Assembly: GCA_034640345.1 (NCBI GenBank)
Contig: JAXRVH010000061.1
Location: 62,001-126,000, forward strand
Direction: 5' to 3'
Origin: Drechslera avenae
Taxonomy: Eukaryota > Ascomycota > Dothideomycetes > Pleosporales > Pleosporaceae
DNA: 64,000 nucleotides
Below, piece by piece: positions 55,131 through 64,000 of this stretch. Every line of letters starts with the position of its first letter. The first letter of the stretch is position 1. The translations under genes and the position numbers were made by a program. The notes beneath the pieces were generated by a model that did no database searches, had not been told where the DNA came from, and saw only the letters and a list, made by a program, of their open reading frames with translations.

Positions 55131-58100
55131 TTACAGTCGGGTATAATAACTCCCCACACTCTTAGCAACAAGTTCCTCGACAAAGCCTTCTGCCTCCTCC
55201 CTGGACAAATGCAACATGAGTCTTGCTCTCAAAGAATTCGTCACGCTGGCAGCACCGGCTGCAAAACACGGCATACTGCTTTGCTTGCTCATCAGATCAA
55301 CCAGCATAATCAGCCTCTCTGCATCCTTCCTTAGCGCCTGGAATGCCTTCTTGCACAATGTCTTGAACTCCTCGAACGCGGGTGACGTTACGCCGCCAAG
55401 GACATCAACGTAATCTTGCGTGAGCTTGAACGGCGCGGCTTCAAAGCCCATGGAGCCTGGAGAATTGGAGAGCATGAAGCCAAAATCAATGTGAATGATG
55501 TGGCCCATGTTGTCGATGAGAAGGTTTCCGTTGTGACGGTCTTTGAGTTGCAGAACGTAACATATCATGCTGTAGGCAGCTAGAGAACGACCAAAGGCAG
55601 CTACACCGGCAATGTAGGCTTCCGAGTCCGGTTCCCCAAAAGTCTTGAGCCAGTGGTCTTTCAAAGTCGCAATGCGTTTGCGAGGGTTGGTGCCTGCTGC
55701 TATGCTGGCAAGGGTTAAGCTTCGCTTTAGGGAGTGGAGTGAGACGCCGTTGGTAATGGTTTCGATGAGTCCACAGGATTCGCCCGTGACGAGGATGCGC
55801 ATCCGCTTCGTCCATACTGGAATGTTTGCTTCCTCCCATATCTTCGAGCAGACCTGGATGAGCTGGCAGGCAAAAGCCTCCTGACGCAAATCTGCGCCCG
55901 TCTTGACAATGACACTAATTAGGTCCCAGTTCTTCATGTGGCCGTATGGTGAAGACCGCCGTATACGCTCTCGCTTTGCGCTCCATTCCTCGCCAAATGT
56001 GGCTGCACTAGGGTCGTCTCGATCACCCTTCCTCCGCATACCACCCGTCTTGAGATCGTTCTCCATGCGAGCGGCGCCTGCACTAGCGTTGGTTGCGACC
56101 ACTAATCCGTGCTCGAGTTCTTCAGACTCTCCCGGGATTGCGGCTGGATCGGCTTCTGCCATTATTGTGTCGAATGTAGGACCCTGGTCTTCGCTCATGA
56201 AGTTTTGCTCTTCCAGTGTCTGCATGCTTGCAATGATCTTGGCCTTGATTGCAGCTACTTCGGTCTTGGGTCGTTTCGCGCCGCTTGCCTCGAGCTGGGC
56301 GAGCATTTGGGCAGCTGTGCGCATGTGAGTTGCAAGTGCTGAAAAGTCTGGCTGGTCAGGAGCATTGTTCGTTTTGGCCATGTTTGCTGGAACGGTCATT
56401 CTTCTGATGGGAGCGGGGCTGTTTGATCTGCTGATTTGCGAGTCGGATGTCCGTGGTGTAGACAGGCTGGCTAAAGATGATAGCGTGTTAGCTCCACTTG
56501 AAGATCTGGGTGCTGGGGCTTTGCCGGTGGCGGCGGTGCTGGGCAGTGTTACGCGTGCCAACCCAGAGGCTATCTCATTCTCGTCTGCATCTTTGATGAG
56601 CTCGGGACTACCAAGATCTCCTGTAGCGGGCTCGAAGACACTGTCTGATCCGTTTGGCGGGGTCCGGTCAAAGGCAAGGTATTCAGCATGGGTTATGTCG
56701 AACAAACGCCGTCTTGAGGTGCCCTTTTCAAGCATCAGCTTCTCGAGCAATTGTTGGTTCTGCTCCGTGTCGGGGTCAAAGTCAAAGTCTTCTTCCAAGA
56801 CTTCGACCATGAGCAAGTAGGGCACTCGCTCCGCACTGTTGAGACTCGTCGCTTCGGCGGGGTTTATTCGCACAATTCTGTGATGCTGGCTCTGCGAAGG
56901 AATGCCATCCTTCAGCGTTGGGGGCGATAGCAGGGGTATGTCGACTTCAGCAGGCAAGTCCTGGGCTATCAGCGCTAGCTCGGCTCTCAAAGCGCTCAGT
57001 CGCGCGGGCTTGGGCACGACAACCAGGCGATTGGAGATGTCCTCGAGAGCGCTGAGAAACTGGGTCTCATTCCGGAAGTAGTTGGAGCGCAAGAGGCGTA
57101 TTTTCTGTGCGCGCGACAATGCAGTTGGAGTCAGCGGTCGCAGGGGTAGCGACGGATGCTTGCGCGAGCCATGGTGAAGCGGGCCCGGCCCCAAGCCAGC
57201 AGTTGCGGGGGGCGTAGGGAGGGGAGACGATGTTGCCTGGTCTCGGAAGTCGGGTAGCGAGGACGAGCTGAGACGGGCCTGGGTGGCTACTGACAAGAGT
57301 GACGGTCTACTGCTTTGCGTGGATGGCGTTCGTTGGTTGACGGACGGACGCACGACCTGTTTCCTCAAGTCCTTGGGATCGCGGGGCTCGCGTGGCCGGG
57401 GCGACACAGGCCTAACGGAACGGCTGTCCTCGGGGTCTGAATGTTGCAGCGTCTCCTTTTTCGGCTTCGCTCTCGACGACGACGATGCTCCCGTGACCGT
57501 CTTGCTTCGCCCCACCTTGGCCGTCTGCACGTTGTCTGAGATGATGTCCTCGACCGGTCGTGGTTTCCGCGCCTGGGCAATGGCCAGTGGTCCGGCATGG
57601 GCGGGCAGAAACGGGGCGGCTATGCTCGCAAGCACCAGGCTCGAGAGGACGGTGACGGGCAGAATGTTCTCCTTTATTTTCTCGCGCCGCTGGGGCTCGG
57701 CCGACCCAAAGACGATGCGCTGGACGCGGTTGTAGATGCGGCGACATGTCTTGAAGGCGACCGAATTGGGCGCACTCGCGAGGTCGTGCAGATAGGTCTG
57801 GAAGAGCCAAAAGGTCTGCAGGCGGTCGGTCGATTAGCACCCACATACACAGACACGCTCCAGAAGACGTGGGGGGAGAGGGGGGAGAGGGGAAACACGC
57901 ACCAGCAGAGCCCCGTTGACCGACTCCTCGCACAAGTCGATGATAAACTCCTCCAGGGCCATGGACTCATTGTCGATACTAATAAGGAGGTGGCATAGCC
58001 TGCGCGCCCGGCTGTGTAAGCTATCTGTTCAGTCCATCGAGCTGGGTCGCGGCGACGTACTGCGGGAGGAAGAACTCGAGCTCCTCGTAGGCGAACTGGC

Positions 58101-58334
58101 GCAACTTCGAACAGAGCACATAGTGTATTCCAACGTGATCTGCATACCGGCTGTTCGTCGCGTCAAGTGTCAGTCAGGCATGGCAATGCGGAGGCCGGTC
58201 AGGGTGCGGGCAACCGTGGCTTCGGGAGAGAGAGAGATGGGAGATGCAACTCACGCGAGATATGCTACCGCGAGACTCGCATCCTGGTTGAAGTGCTCGG
58301 ATTCTATAAAGCGCTCTAGCAGATTCCAACTCAT
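55131..58334 (-). CDS. pik1: phosphatidylinositol 4-kinase Pik1
   Basis: Minus-strand exons 58334-58255, 58150-58061, 57999-57903 and 57815-55131, 983 aa. The N-terminus ('MSWNLLERFIESEHFNQDASLAVAYLARYADHVGIHYVLCSKLRQF') and 'FFLPQLCHLLISIDNESMALEEFI' are the lipid-kinase-unique domain of Pik1/PI4KB, restored over three introns (phases 2, 2, 0). A long disordered Ser/Pro region follows. The kinase domain is about 700-983, with catalytic 'DRHNGNLLID' near 845 and 'IHIDFGF' after it. Pik1 makes PI4P at the Golgi and in the nucleus and is essential for secretion. A five-codon upstream ORF overlaps the start codon. Confidence 0.95.
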
Positions 58335-58348
58335 CTGGGACGGCTCAT
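58331..58348 (-). promoter_or_regulatory. upstream ORF overlapping pik1 start (ATGA)
   Basis: The minus strand has ATG at 58348-58346 and a stop TGA at 58333-58331, five sense codons. Its stop overlaps the pik1 ATG (58334-58332) as ATGA. If the transcript starts upstream, it could lower pik1 translation or allow reinitiation. Confidence 0.5.
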
Positions 58349-58815
58349 TGGGGGCTCAGAATGGGTGGAGGGCGGCAGCATGCGGTGAAATGCTCAAGAG
58401 GGTCGCATGTAGAAACATGGGCCACGCGACAGGGTTCAGCGGGCGGAAATGGCCAGCTCCGCCTTGGTTACATACAGAGCTTAACAAGGCGACACATGAG
58501 CCGGCACCCGGCGCATTTTCCCCTCGTATCATATTCCCAGTGTAGATTACTTTGCGCCACTCCATCCACTGACTGCACTACGAATACCGACCGCCTACTG
58601 CTCACCCCCCTTCGCCCACCACAACTGAAGGTTGCGCACATGAAGGAAAAAGAGAAGAGAAAAAAAAGAACATGAAAACAGCACTGCATGCAGCAAAACA
58701 AACCCCCAAAACCTCAACGCCATGCAACTGCCCATACCCCTTTTTGCACACGGGTGAAACGACTATCATGCACACGGATATATACATACAGGTAGGTGTT
58801 GGCCACTGACAAAAA
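58335..58815. other. pik1 leader / rmd1 3' side
   Basis: About 480 bases between the pik1 start and the rmd1-like stop, both on the minus strand. It contains a five-codon upstream ORF at 58348-58331. No other gene. Confidence 0.5.
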
Positions 58816-60411
58816 CTAGTCCGCTGCATGCAAATCGACAAAGATGTTGATTGCGGCCACGAGCACTTCGGCGAAGATCAAAATAATGACTATCCACTCG
58901 AGCAATTCACCCTGTTGATTGTCAGTCAGATGCCTCGTCAATGCTGTCATCCTACTTACGTGTGTGACTGTCAATTGATCCTTGAGAACGGCAAGCAAGT
59001 CTCCGATGACATTCAGTCTCTCCGTCAACAGACTGACTCTTTGGTCCATCTCCAGATAGCTTCTGACGGCTTGATAGACTGGGTCCAGCTGCGGCTCCGC
59101 CCACATGAGCTCTGGCGCATCGAGGACCGAGCCCTGTAAGTGAATGCTGATGCGCAGGATGAATAGCTCTCCAATCTGCATGTTGATCTGCTTCTTGTTG
59201 AGGTTGATCTTGCCAGAGGCTGCAATCTCGACGGGGATGTCCTTGGTCTCGTCAATCGTGTTGTCGACCAGGTCTTCAAAGAGAGACGTCTTGACACTCT
59301 GGGAGAGGCCGTGGCTAATGGCGAGCTTGATCATGTAGTTCTTCTTGTCACGCAGACTGATGAAGTCGTTGTATATCCGGGCCTGGTACTCGCGTGTGTA
59401 GTAGAAGTTGAACTCCTCCGTCTCGATCTCGTCCTTGCCGAGCTTGTCGACTTCAAACTTGGCAATCTCCTTGAGGAACTTCTTCTCCTCTTGCAACGTC
59501 ATGCCCCAGATGACAACAGTGCCGTACTCGAACAGAAAGATCTCGGGTGTGTGGACACGGGTGTCGAAGTCGGGCGCGTCCATTGTGGGGTCTGAGTCGG
59601 CATGGATTATCGAAGGGCGTCTGGTGCTGATGGCTTGCTCGTTCACAAGGTCCGGTGCGTCGCCATCGTCGTTCAGGTCAATGAGATCCTGCCTCCTCCT
59701 CTCATTCTCATGTTCCACTTCAATGGCACTGTCCGAGAACCTTCGCGGTCTCTCGTCTGAAAAGCCGTCGAGTACGGCAGTGCTACTGACGTCCTCTGGG
59801 CCTTTGGTCGATCCGTAGTTGTAGGGCGAGTATATGCACTCGTCAAAGCGCTTGGGCACCGCGCCCCTCGTCTTGTGCTTGCCTTTCAAGAAGCGCATCA
59901 TCTCATCGAGCTTGTACGATCCGGCTGTGCAGTATGCCGTCACCCTCGGCAGCCGCTCCCTGTCAGCCTTTCCAAGCCGAGCAGCATCTCTCCTCGCCGT
60001 GGGGTCCTTTATCCTGGTGTACTGCACGTACACGTCGCGTCCGCTCTCCTCGTCCTCGGCTTCATCGGCAGCCGGATCGGGCAGGAGCTTTAGTTTCTGC
60101 GCTGTTCTCGTAGTTCGCTGCGGACCGATCTTGGGCGCCGGCAGAGAGGGCAACCTGGCAGGAGCACCGGAACTGTTCCTTCTGCGCAGTTTGCTGTTCA
60201 GTGTCGACAGCATTGGCTGCCCGCCTTGCGTCGTGGCTGCATGGCCAGAGGAGGAGGCCATGTGCGATACAGATCTGGCTGGCGGCTTGGGGCTGGTCGA
60301 CGTCACTGTCGGGTTAAACGTCACGGTGCGCTGTGGCTTGGATGATATCGCTCGGCTGGAGCTTGACATTGACGAGACCAGGGGAGTCGTTTCCGTGGAG
60401 CTGGACGCCAT
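58816..60411 (-). CDS. Rmd1/DUF155-family protein
   Basis: Minus-strand exons 60411-58960 and 58911-58816, 515 aa. Read without splicing the frame is also open (531 aa), but the 48 bases at 58959-58912 begin GTAAGT, contain CTGAC and end CAG; removing them gives 'QLTVTHGELLEWIVIILIFAEVLVAA', the family's conserved C-terminus. The N-terminal ~170 residues are disordered and Ser/Arg-rich. The DUF155 domain runs from about 'RVTAYCTAGSYKLDEMMRFL' on, with 'PEIFLFEYGTVVIWGM' and 'FYYTREYQARIYNDFISL'. One C-terminal transmembrane helix. Yeast Rmd1 is cytosolic and linked to sporulation; relatives (RMND1, Rmd8) act in mitochondria or elsewhere. Exact role unknown. Confidence 0.9.
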   Translation of the reverse strand: MASSSTETTPLVSSMSSSSRAISSKPQRTVTFNPTVTSTSPKPPARSVSHMASSSGHAATTQGGQPMLSTLNSKLRRRNSSGAPARLPSLPAPKIGPQRTTRTAQKLKLLPDPAADEAEDEESGRDVYVQYTRIKDPTARRDAARLGKADRERLPRVTAYCTAGSYKLDEMMRFLKGKHKTRGAVPKRFDECIYSPYNYGSTKGPEDVSSTAVLDGFSDERPRRFSDSAIEVEHENERRRQDLIDLNDDGDAPDLVNEQAISTRRPSIIHADSDPTMDAPDFDTRVHTPEIFLFEYGTVVIWGMTLQEEKKFLKEIAKFEVDKLGKDEIETEEFNFYYTREYQARIYNDFISLRDKKNYMIKLAISHGLSQSVKTSLFEDLVDNTIDETKDIPVEIAASGKINLNKKQINMQIGELFILRISIHLQGSVLDAPELMWAEPQLDPVYQAVRSYLEMDQRVSLLTERLNVIGDLLAVLKDQLTVTHVSRMTALTRHLTDNQQGELLEWIVIILIFAEVLVAAINIFVDLHAAD

Positions 60412-60863
60412 GGCGACTTATCCGTCCGATTGCAGTGAGGGAGGCTATCAATGATTGCACTGGCAGGCTTCACTGGGAGAGGGATAGGTCGTGGGTCGTC
60501 CTGAGTGCTGGCTGCGCCCGGGTCGGCGTGAGCGGTAACGATGGGTGACCGGCGCGCCAGCAGATTGTTCGAGCAATGACGTGAAGGGATCTGAGCTCTA
60601 GACTAGGAGGGCACGGGCCGGGGTCCACGTGCAAGGGGACGAGATATGCATGGCCGTTGTAACCGCTTTCTCCCCCGTCCCAGGATGCTGAACGCCATGT
60701 GACTTGCTCGTACCCATCTGGGATAGTGAGTGCGACTCAAGTCGTGACATGTCCAACGGTACATGGCCCGCTGCATCGACGCACAAGGCTATTCAGTCGG
60801 CAATACGGGTGAGGCCATCAAAGTAAATTAGAGAAATGTCGCATTAAAGGTATCTATGTAAAA
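60412..60863. other. rmd1-like leader / ecm14 3' side
   Basis: About 450 bases between two minus-strand genes. No repeat or extra gene seen. Confidence 0.5.
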
Positions 60864-62534
60864 CTACAGTTCAATATTATCACTCTCCTCTTCTTCATCC
60901 AAACGCATCTTGGTCAAGAGGGTCTCTTCCTGTCCTGCCGATTGCAAGTGTTGCTGTTCCTTGGCCAGACCTACCTCGCCAAGCATAAAGCGGCCAAAGT
61001 ACAAGAGCGCGTCTAGCATCTCCTCACCTGTGGGTATGATGTTTTCCTTTGGCAGTAGGAAGCCATAACTACCTGTGTCTCTCAGCTTGATCTGGTACGA
61101 GTACCTCACTTTCATCTCGTGGTAAAAGAAATCCAAGGCGCTGCCCCCACTTGATTCGATGCGGGGCAGCATGGTTTTCTTTTGGCCGGCAAAAGCTACG
61201 TTGCCCTCACAAGCCGATGTGACCTTGTAGGTCTGGCCTTTGCGGGATACACGGATTGCTTTTGCGAGGCCCAGAGCAAGCTCTTCAAGATCCTCAATGG
61301 CTGGTGGTTCCTCATTGCAGGAGTAACTGTACGGGTATAGGATCTGTTGGGAATACGAGTGCAGGTCTAGAAAACCCACAATTTCAACGTTATTGTTCAG
61401 AGTCTCGTTCTTGGCCCACTCGGCAAAACGCGCGGCTTCTACACCTGCAAAGGGTGCATCGCCAGGGTAGGATTCACTGCACGGATTCGATTGTGATGAG
61501 GCACCGTCCCACATGTACGACCAGGTGCGGTCGAGGTCGACACCGCGGCAGAAGCGCAAGTTGGTGGGCTGGAGGTTCTTGCGCCATAGCCGGTCGGTTT
61601 CCCACGAGTAGACGTAGCCATCCGGATTCAACGTGGGAACGAAGACAAAGTCAAACTCTTCCAAGAGACGCGTCATCTCGCGGTCCTTTCCATAGGCATT
61701 AATCAAACTCCAGGCCAAGTAGTTGACGGTGCTTGTCGATATCCACTCACGAGCATGGAGGCCGCCTGTGATGATGATGGTCTTTCGGGGCTTGGTAGGC
61801 TCCTCCTTGTTTGTGGGGTGGACGCCGACACGGAGGGCGGGGATGTCGCGGCCCTCGAAACTGATTCCAACATTAATACGGCGGACATGGGTGGTGAACA
61901 TGGAAGACATGAGACTCATCCACGGATTTATGACGGAGAGGGGCTGGTAGTCCTGGAAGAAGGGATGACCCTTGGCTGATGGCGGGGAGGGTCGGAGGGT
62001 CGGCGAGAAGTGATCATTGTGGGAAGAGGGGGCAGCTGGATAGGTGTCGAAGATGGCCTGGGCGAGGCCGCGGTCTTGGAGGAGTGGTTGGTGGGCGGTT
62101 TGGAGCGAGGGGGGAAGCAGTCCGAGCAGGGACGGCACAATGTGTTTGTGCATGCGCACGTCGGCCCAGTCCTCATTGAACTCCCACACATCGAGGAACA
62201 GTATGTCTGCCGCGTCTGCGAGCGCCGACGCCTCTTCATCGGTGCGGACAGTGAAGCGCAGCACAATGTCTTCGCTGTACTGCGCCACCAGCCTGTCGCC
62301 TGGCCCACTGTCCTCGGCATGCGCACCTGCTGGATGCACCGTGGCACCATCTGCACTCTTCACGCTGTCCGGTAGTCGCCAGATCTTGCGTATAATCGCA
62401 TCGGACAGCCTGCGCCATGGCCGCGGCGGCTGGGTGTAGGTCGTGGAATGTGTTCCTGCATCGCGCGGGGCGGCCGTTGAGAGGGCGGGTCCAAGAAGCA
62501 GCAGGCTAAGCAGCGCAAACGTGGGCCGGCGCAT
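60864..62534 (-). CDS. ecm14: Ecm14-type M14 pseudo-carboxypeptidase (secreted)
   Basis: Single exon, 556 aa. Residues 1-21 are a signal peptide ('FALLSLLLLGPALSTAA'). A pro-domain follows to about residue 170, then an M14 carboxypeptidase domain. Zinc ligands are kept: His260 and Glu263 in 'GLHAREW' and His392 in 'FLDLHSYS'. 'NPDGYVYSW' and 'WRKN' are typical. The general-base Glu of active M14 enzymes, expected in 'ELRDTG', is Lys here (about residue 483, 'IKLRDTGSYGF'), as in yeast Ecm14, so peptidase activity is not expected. Ecm14 is linked to the cell wall and may act as a binding protein in the vacuole or outside. A (GTC)n run lies in its leader. Confidence 0.93.
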   Translation of the reverse strand: MRRPTFALLSLLLLGPALSTAAPRDAGTHSTTYTQPPRPWRRLSDAIIRKIWRLPDSVKSADGATVHPAGAHAEDSGPGDRLVAQYSEDIVLRFTVRTDEEASALADAADILFLDVWEFNEDWADVRMHKHIVPSLLGLLPPSLQTAHQPLLQDRGLAQAIFDTYPAAPSSHNDHFSPTLRPSPPSAKGHPFFQDYQPLSVINPWMSLMSSMFTTHVRRINVGISFEGRDIPALRVGVHPTNKEEPTKPRKTIIITGGLHAREWISTSTVNYLAWSLINAYGKDREMTRLLEEFDFVFVPTLNPDGYVYSWETDRLWRKNLQPTNLRFCRGVDLDRTWSYMWDGASSQSNPCSESYPGDAPFAGVEAARFAEWAKNETLNNNVEIVGFLDLHSYSQQILYPYSYSCNEEPPAIEDLEELALGLAKAIRVSRKGQTYKVTSACEGNVAFAGQKKTMLPRIESSGGSALDFFYHEMKVRYSYQIKLRDTGSYGFLLPKENIIPTGEEMLDALLYFGRFMLGEVGLAKEQQHLQSAGQEETLLTKMRLDEEEESDNIEL

Positions 62535-63253
62535 GGCGAGTTTGAAGCTGCAATGGAGTTGTCGTCGTCGTCGTCGTTGTGGCCAGCGGGCGCCGGAAGA
62601 GCGATCGGATATGGGTCAAGGCCAAGGTTGAGATAAGGTGTCGTGTGGTGCCTGGGCCTGGGCTGGAACTGGGGCGGGCTGACTGGGCGAGGTCCCTGGA
62701 GACCACAGAAGCCGAAGCCGAATTGAGTGATTGAGCGGTTGATTGACTGCTGGGTGCTCAAGGCGCGCAACATGGGCGCAACATGTGGCTGGTGCCGCCC
62801 GGTCTCTCCACCGAGGCGCTGTACCAAGTACCAATGCGCCCGCCAGTGCCAGTGCCAGTGTGCCAGTGTGCCAATGTGTGCCAGTGTCAGTGCCAGTTCG
62901 ACAGCTCGTTTCCCCCCCCCTCTCCCCTCATCCCCCCTATATACGTATACGCGACAAAAGACACAGTGACGTCGTCGACAGCGTGCATCCCTCCATATCC
63001 AAGCTACTGCTGTACTGCTACCTCACCCGCAGACGCAGTATCCAGCGCCCCAGCTGCCCGCTCGTCGCCATCTGATCTCACCCTGCCGACGGATGCTAGT
63101 AGCACTCCCTCAGCCCTACACTTATAAGCGTGCCGCATCCGACCCATCCTAGAGAGACTGCCTACCTGCACTGCCCCTCCCCTCCCACTGTGCCATGTGC
63201 CGCACCGTGACTCTATTTGTGCCTTCGTGAGCTGCTAGCCGGCGCGAGCAGAC
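62535..63253. promoter_or_regulatory. divergent promoter, ecm14 (-) and orphan gene (+), with tandem repeat
   Basis: About 720 bases between two outward-facing starts. A degenerate (GCCAGT/GTGCCA)n array lies at 62842-62897, a (CGT)n run at 62559-62579 in the ecm14 leader, and a C-rich stretch near 62913-62936. No gene fits. Confidence 0.55.
62842..62897. repeat. degenerate GCCAGT-type tandem array
   Basis: About nine imperfect six- to eight-base units (GCCAGT, GTGCCAGT) in the intergenic promoter region. Confidence 0.75.
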
Positions 63254-64000
63254 ATGCCTCTGCGCTCCCTCCGCCCGAATCGCAGCGAACGAGACCTCAA
63301 ACGCCGCAGCACCCTCGACCCGGCTGGCCTCTTCAAGCGCGCCGACAAGGACGCGCGCTTCTTCCAGTCGAGCGACAATCTGGGACCTACGCGCATTGCT
63401 GCCTCCGAGGATGGCTTCCGCCCGCCATCATCAGACGTTGCGCGGCCCTCGACAGGCCACCATGGCCACCCTCCGCCCTCTCCACCCGTACAGCAGCACA
63501 CACCCAACACGAGACGCTTCAGCTTGATGCGTTTCCGCCATGCTTCGGACTCGCAGCTATCCACAAAGGCAAAGGAACAGGCTGCTGCCGACGCCGACGA
63601 TGCCGACGACGACACTCCCCCGGTCCCTGCTGTTCCTGCCGTGCCGGCTCAGCCTGCGCGTATGTATATGTATCCCGGTAGCCCGTGTGTATATATGTGC
63701 CGTGCCGTACTGACGTATAGCTGACAGCGCCCGCAATCATCACCACGGCACCCACCGTCTTCGAGCCCGAGGGACAGCAAGAGCAGGACGAGCAGGAAGA
63801 GGTGGACAAGCCGACGCCCAAGCGGAGCAGGATGCAGAACTTCACTCTCAGGCGGCGCTCCTTTGACCCCTCGCTGGGCGAGAAGCCGGCGACGCTGCGC
63901 AAGTCCATGGACAAGAAGCGCAAGCCGCTAGGCTTCCGGAAGAGCCAGGCCAACCTTCTGGATGACCAGAGTGGGCGCATGTCGACGAGCAGTCAGCGAA
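63254..64000 (+). CDS. orphan Ser/Arg-rich fungal protein, 5' part (runs off window)
   Basis: Exons 63254-63659 and 63728-64000 (3' end outside). The 68-nt phase-1 intron ends at CTGACAG and rejoins '...QPAPPAIITTAPTVF'. The visible ~226 residues start 'MPLRSLRPNRSERDLKRRSTLDPAGLFKRADKDARFF', a pattern I associate with long disordered orphan proteins of Pezizomycotina. 'TRRFSLMRFRHASDSQL' and 'RRRSFDPSLGEKPATLRK' are probable phospho-motif-rich patches. Pro/Ala and Gln/Glu low-complexity tracts lie between. No known domain in this part. The gene probably goes on for several hundred codons, so any conclusion about function would need the rest. Confidence 0.75.

Noticed and set aside
1..64000. 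tRNA, 5S rRNA, CRISPR or intact transposon
   Set aside because: I looked by eye for tRNA B-boxes on both strands, 5S-like cores, regularly spaced repeats and transposase or reverse-transcriptase motifs and found none; a covariance-model search would be decisive.

Overview
This is nuclear DNA of a filamentous ascomycete (Pezizomycotina). The introns are short (about 45-70 nt, a few longer), with GTANGT-type donors and CTAAC/CTGAC branch sites. The proteins are full-length fungal types (Pik1, CSN6, Atg3, Cwc15, Iwr1, Ecm14). The gene set and the look of the orphan proteins suggest Dothideomycetes, perhaps Pleosporales; that rank is inference. I modelled 29 intact or edge-truncated protein genes by matching intron phases by hand, plus two stop-interrupted loci. 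I saw no tRNA, rRNA, CRISPR array or intact transposon. There is one 10-N assembly gap at 26554-26563.

Layout. 1-5.0 kb: a transcription/chromatin block of an Itc1-like ISWI subunit (5' end cut off), a SAGA Sgf73/ataxin-7 protein and the RNA polymerase II import factor Iwr1. 5.4-10 kb: an equilibrative nucleoside transporter, a stop-interrupted unknown ORF, a small membrane protein and a RING-finger pseudogene. 11-17.3 kb: redox genes, namely an NmrA-like protein, a membrane-anchored HODM-like (DUF3445) haemoprotein and a convergent flavin monooxygenase. 20.5-28.2 kb: two orphan proteins, CSN6 and a zinc polyol/alcohol dehydrogenase. 31.6-36 kb: an epoxide hydrolase and a divergent pinin/PHF5A splicing pair. 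40.6-50.5 kb: Atg3, a small secreted protein, an SfnB/DszC-like flavoprotein, a family X DNA polymerase, an orphan membrane protein and a DUF4336-like protein. 51.2-64 kb: a divergent Rrp45/Cwc15 pair, a glycine-rich small protein, the PI4-kinase Pik1, an Rmd1-family protein, the pseudo-carboxypeptidase Ecm14, and the 5' part of an orphan gene running off the window.

Three long gene-poor stretches (17.2-20.6, 28.2-31.6 and 36.0-40.7 kb) separate the blocks and hold only microsatellites, a 27-bp tandem repeat and unconvincing ORFs. Most genes are housekeeping. The most speculative-but-interesting locus is the HODM-like/FMO pair at 13.4-17.2 kb: the two enzyme types act in sequence in bacterial methylamine breakdown, and here both appear membrane-anchored.
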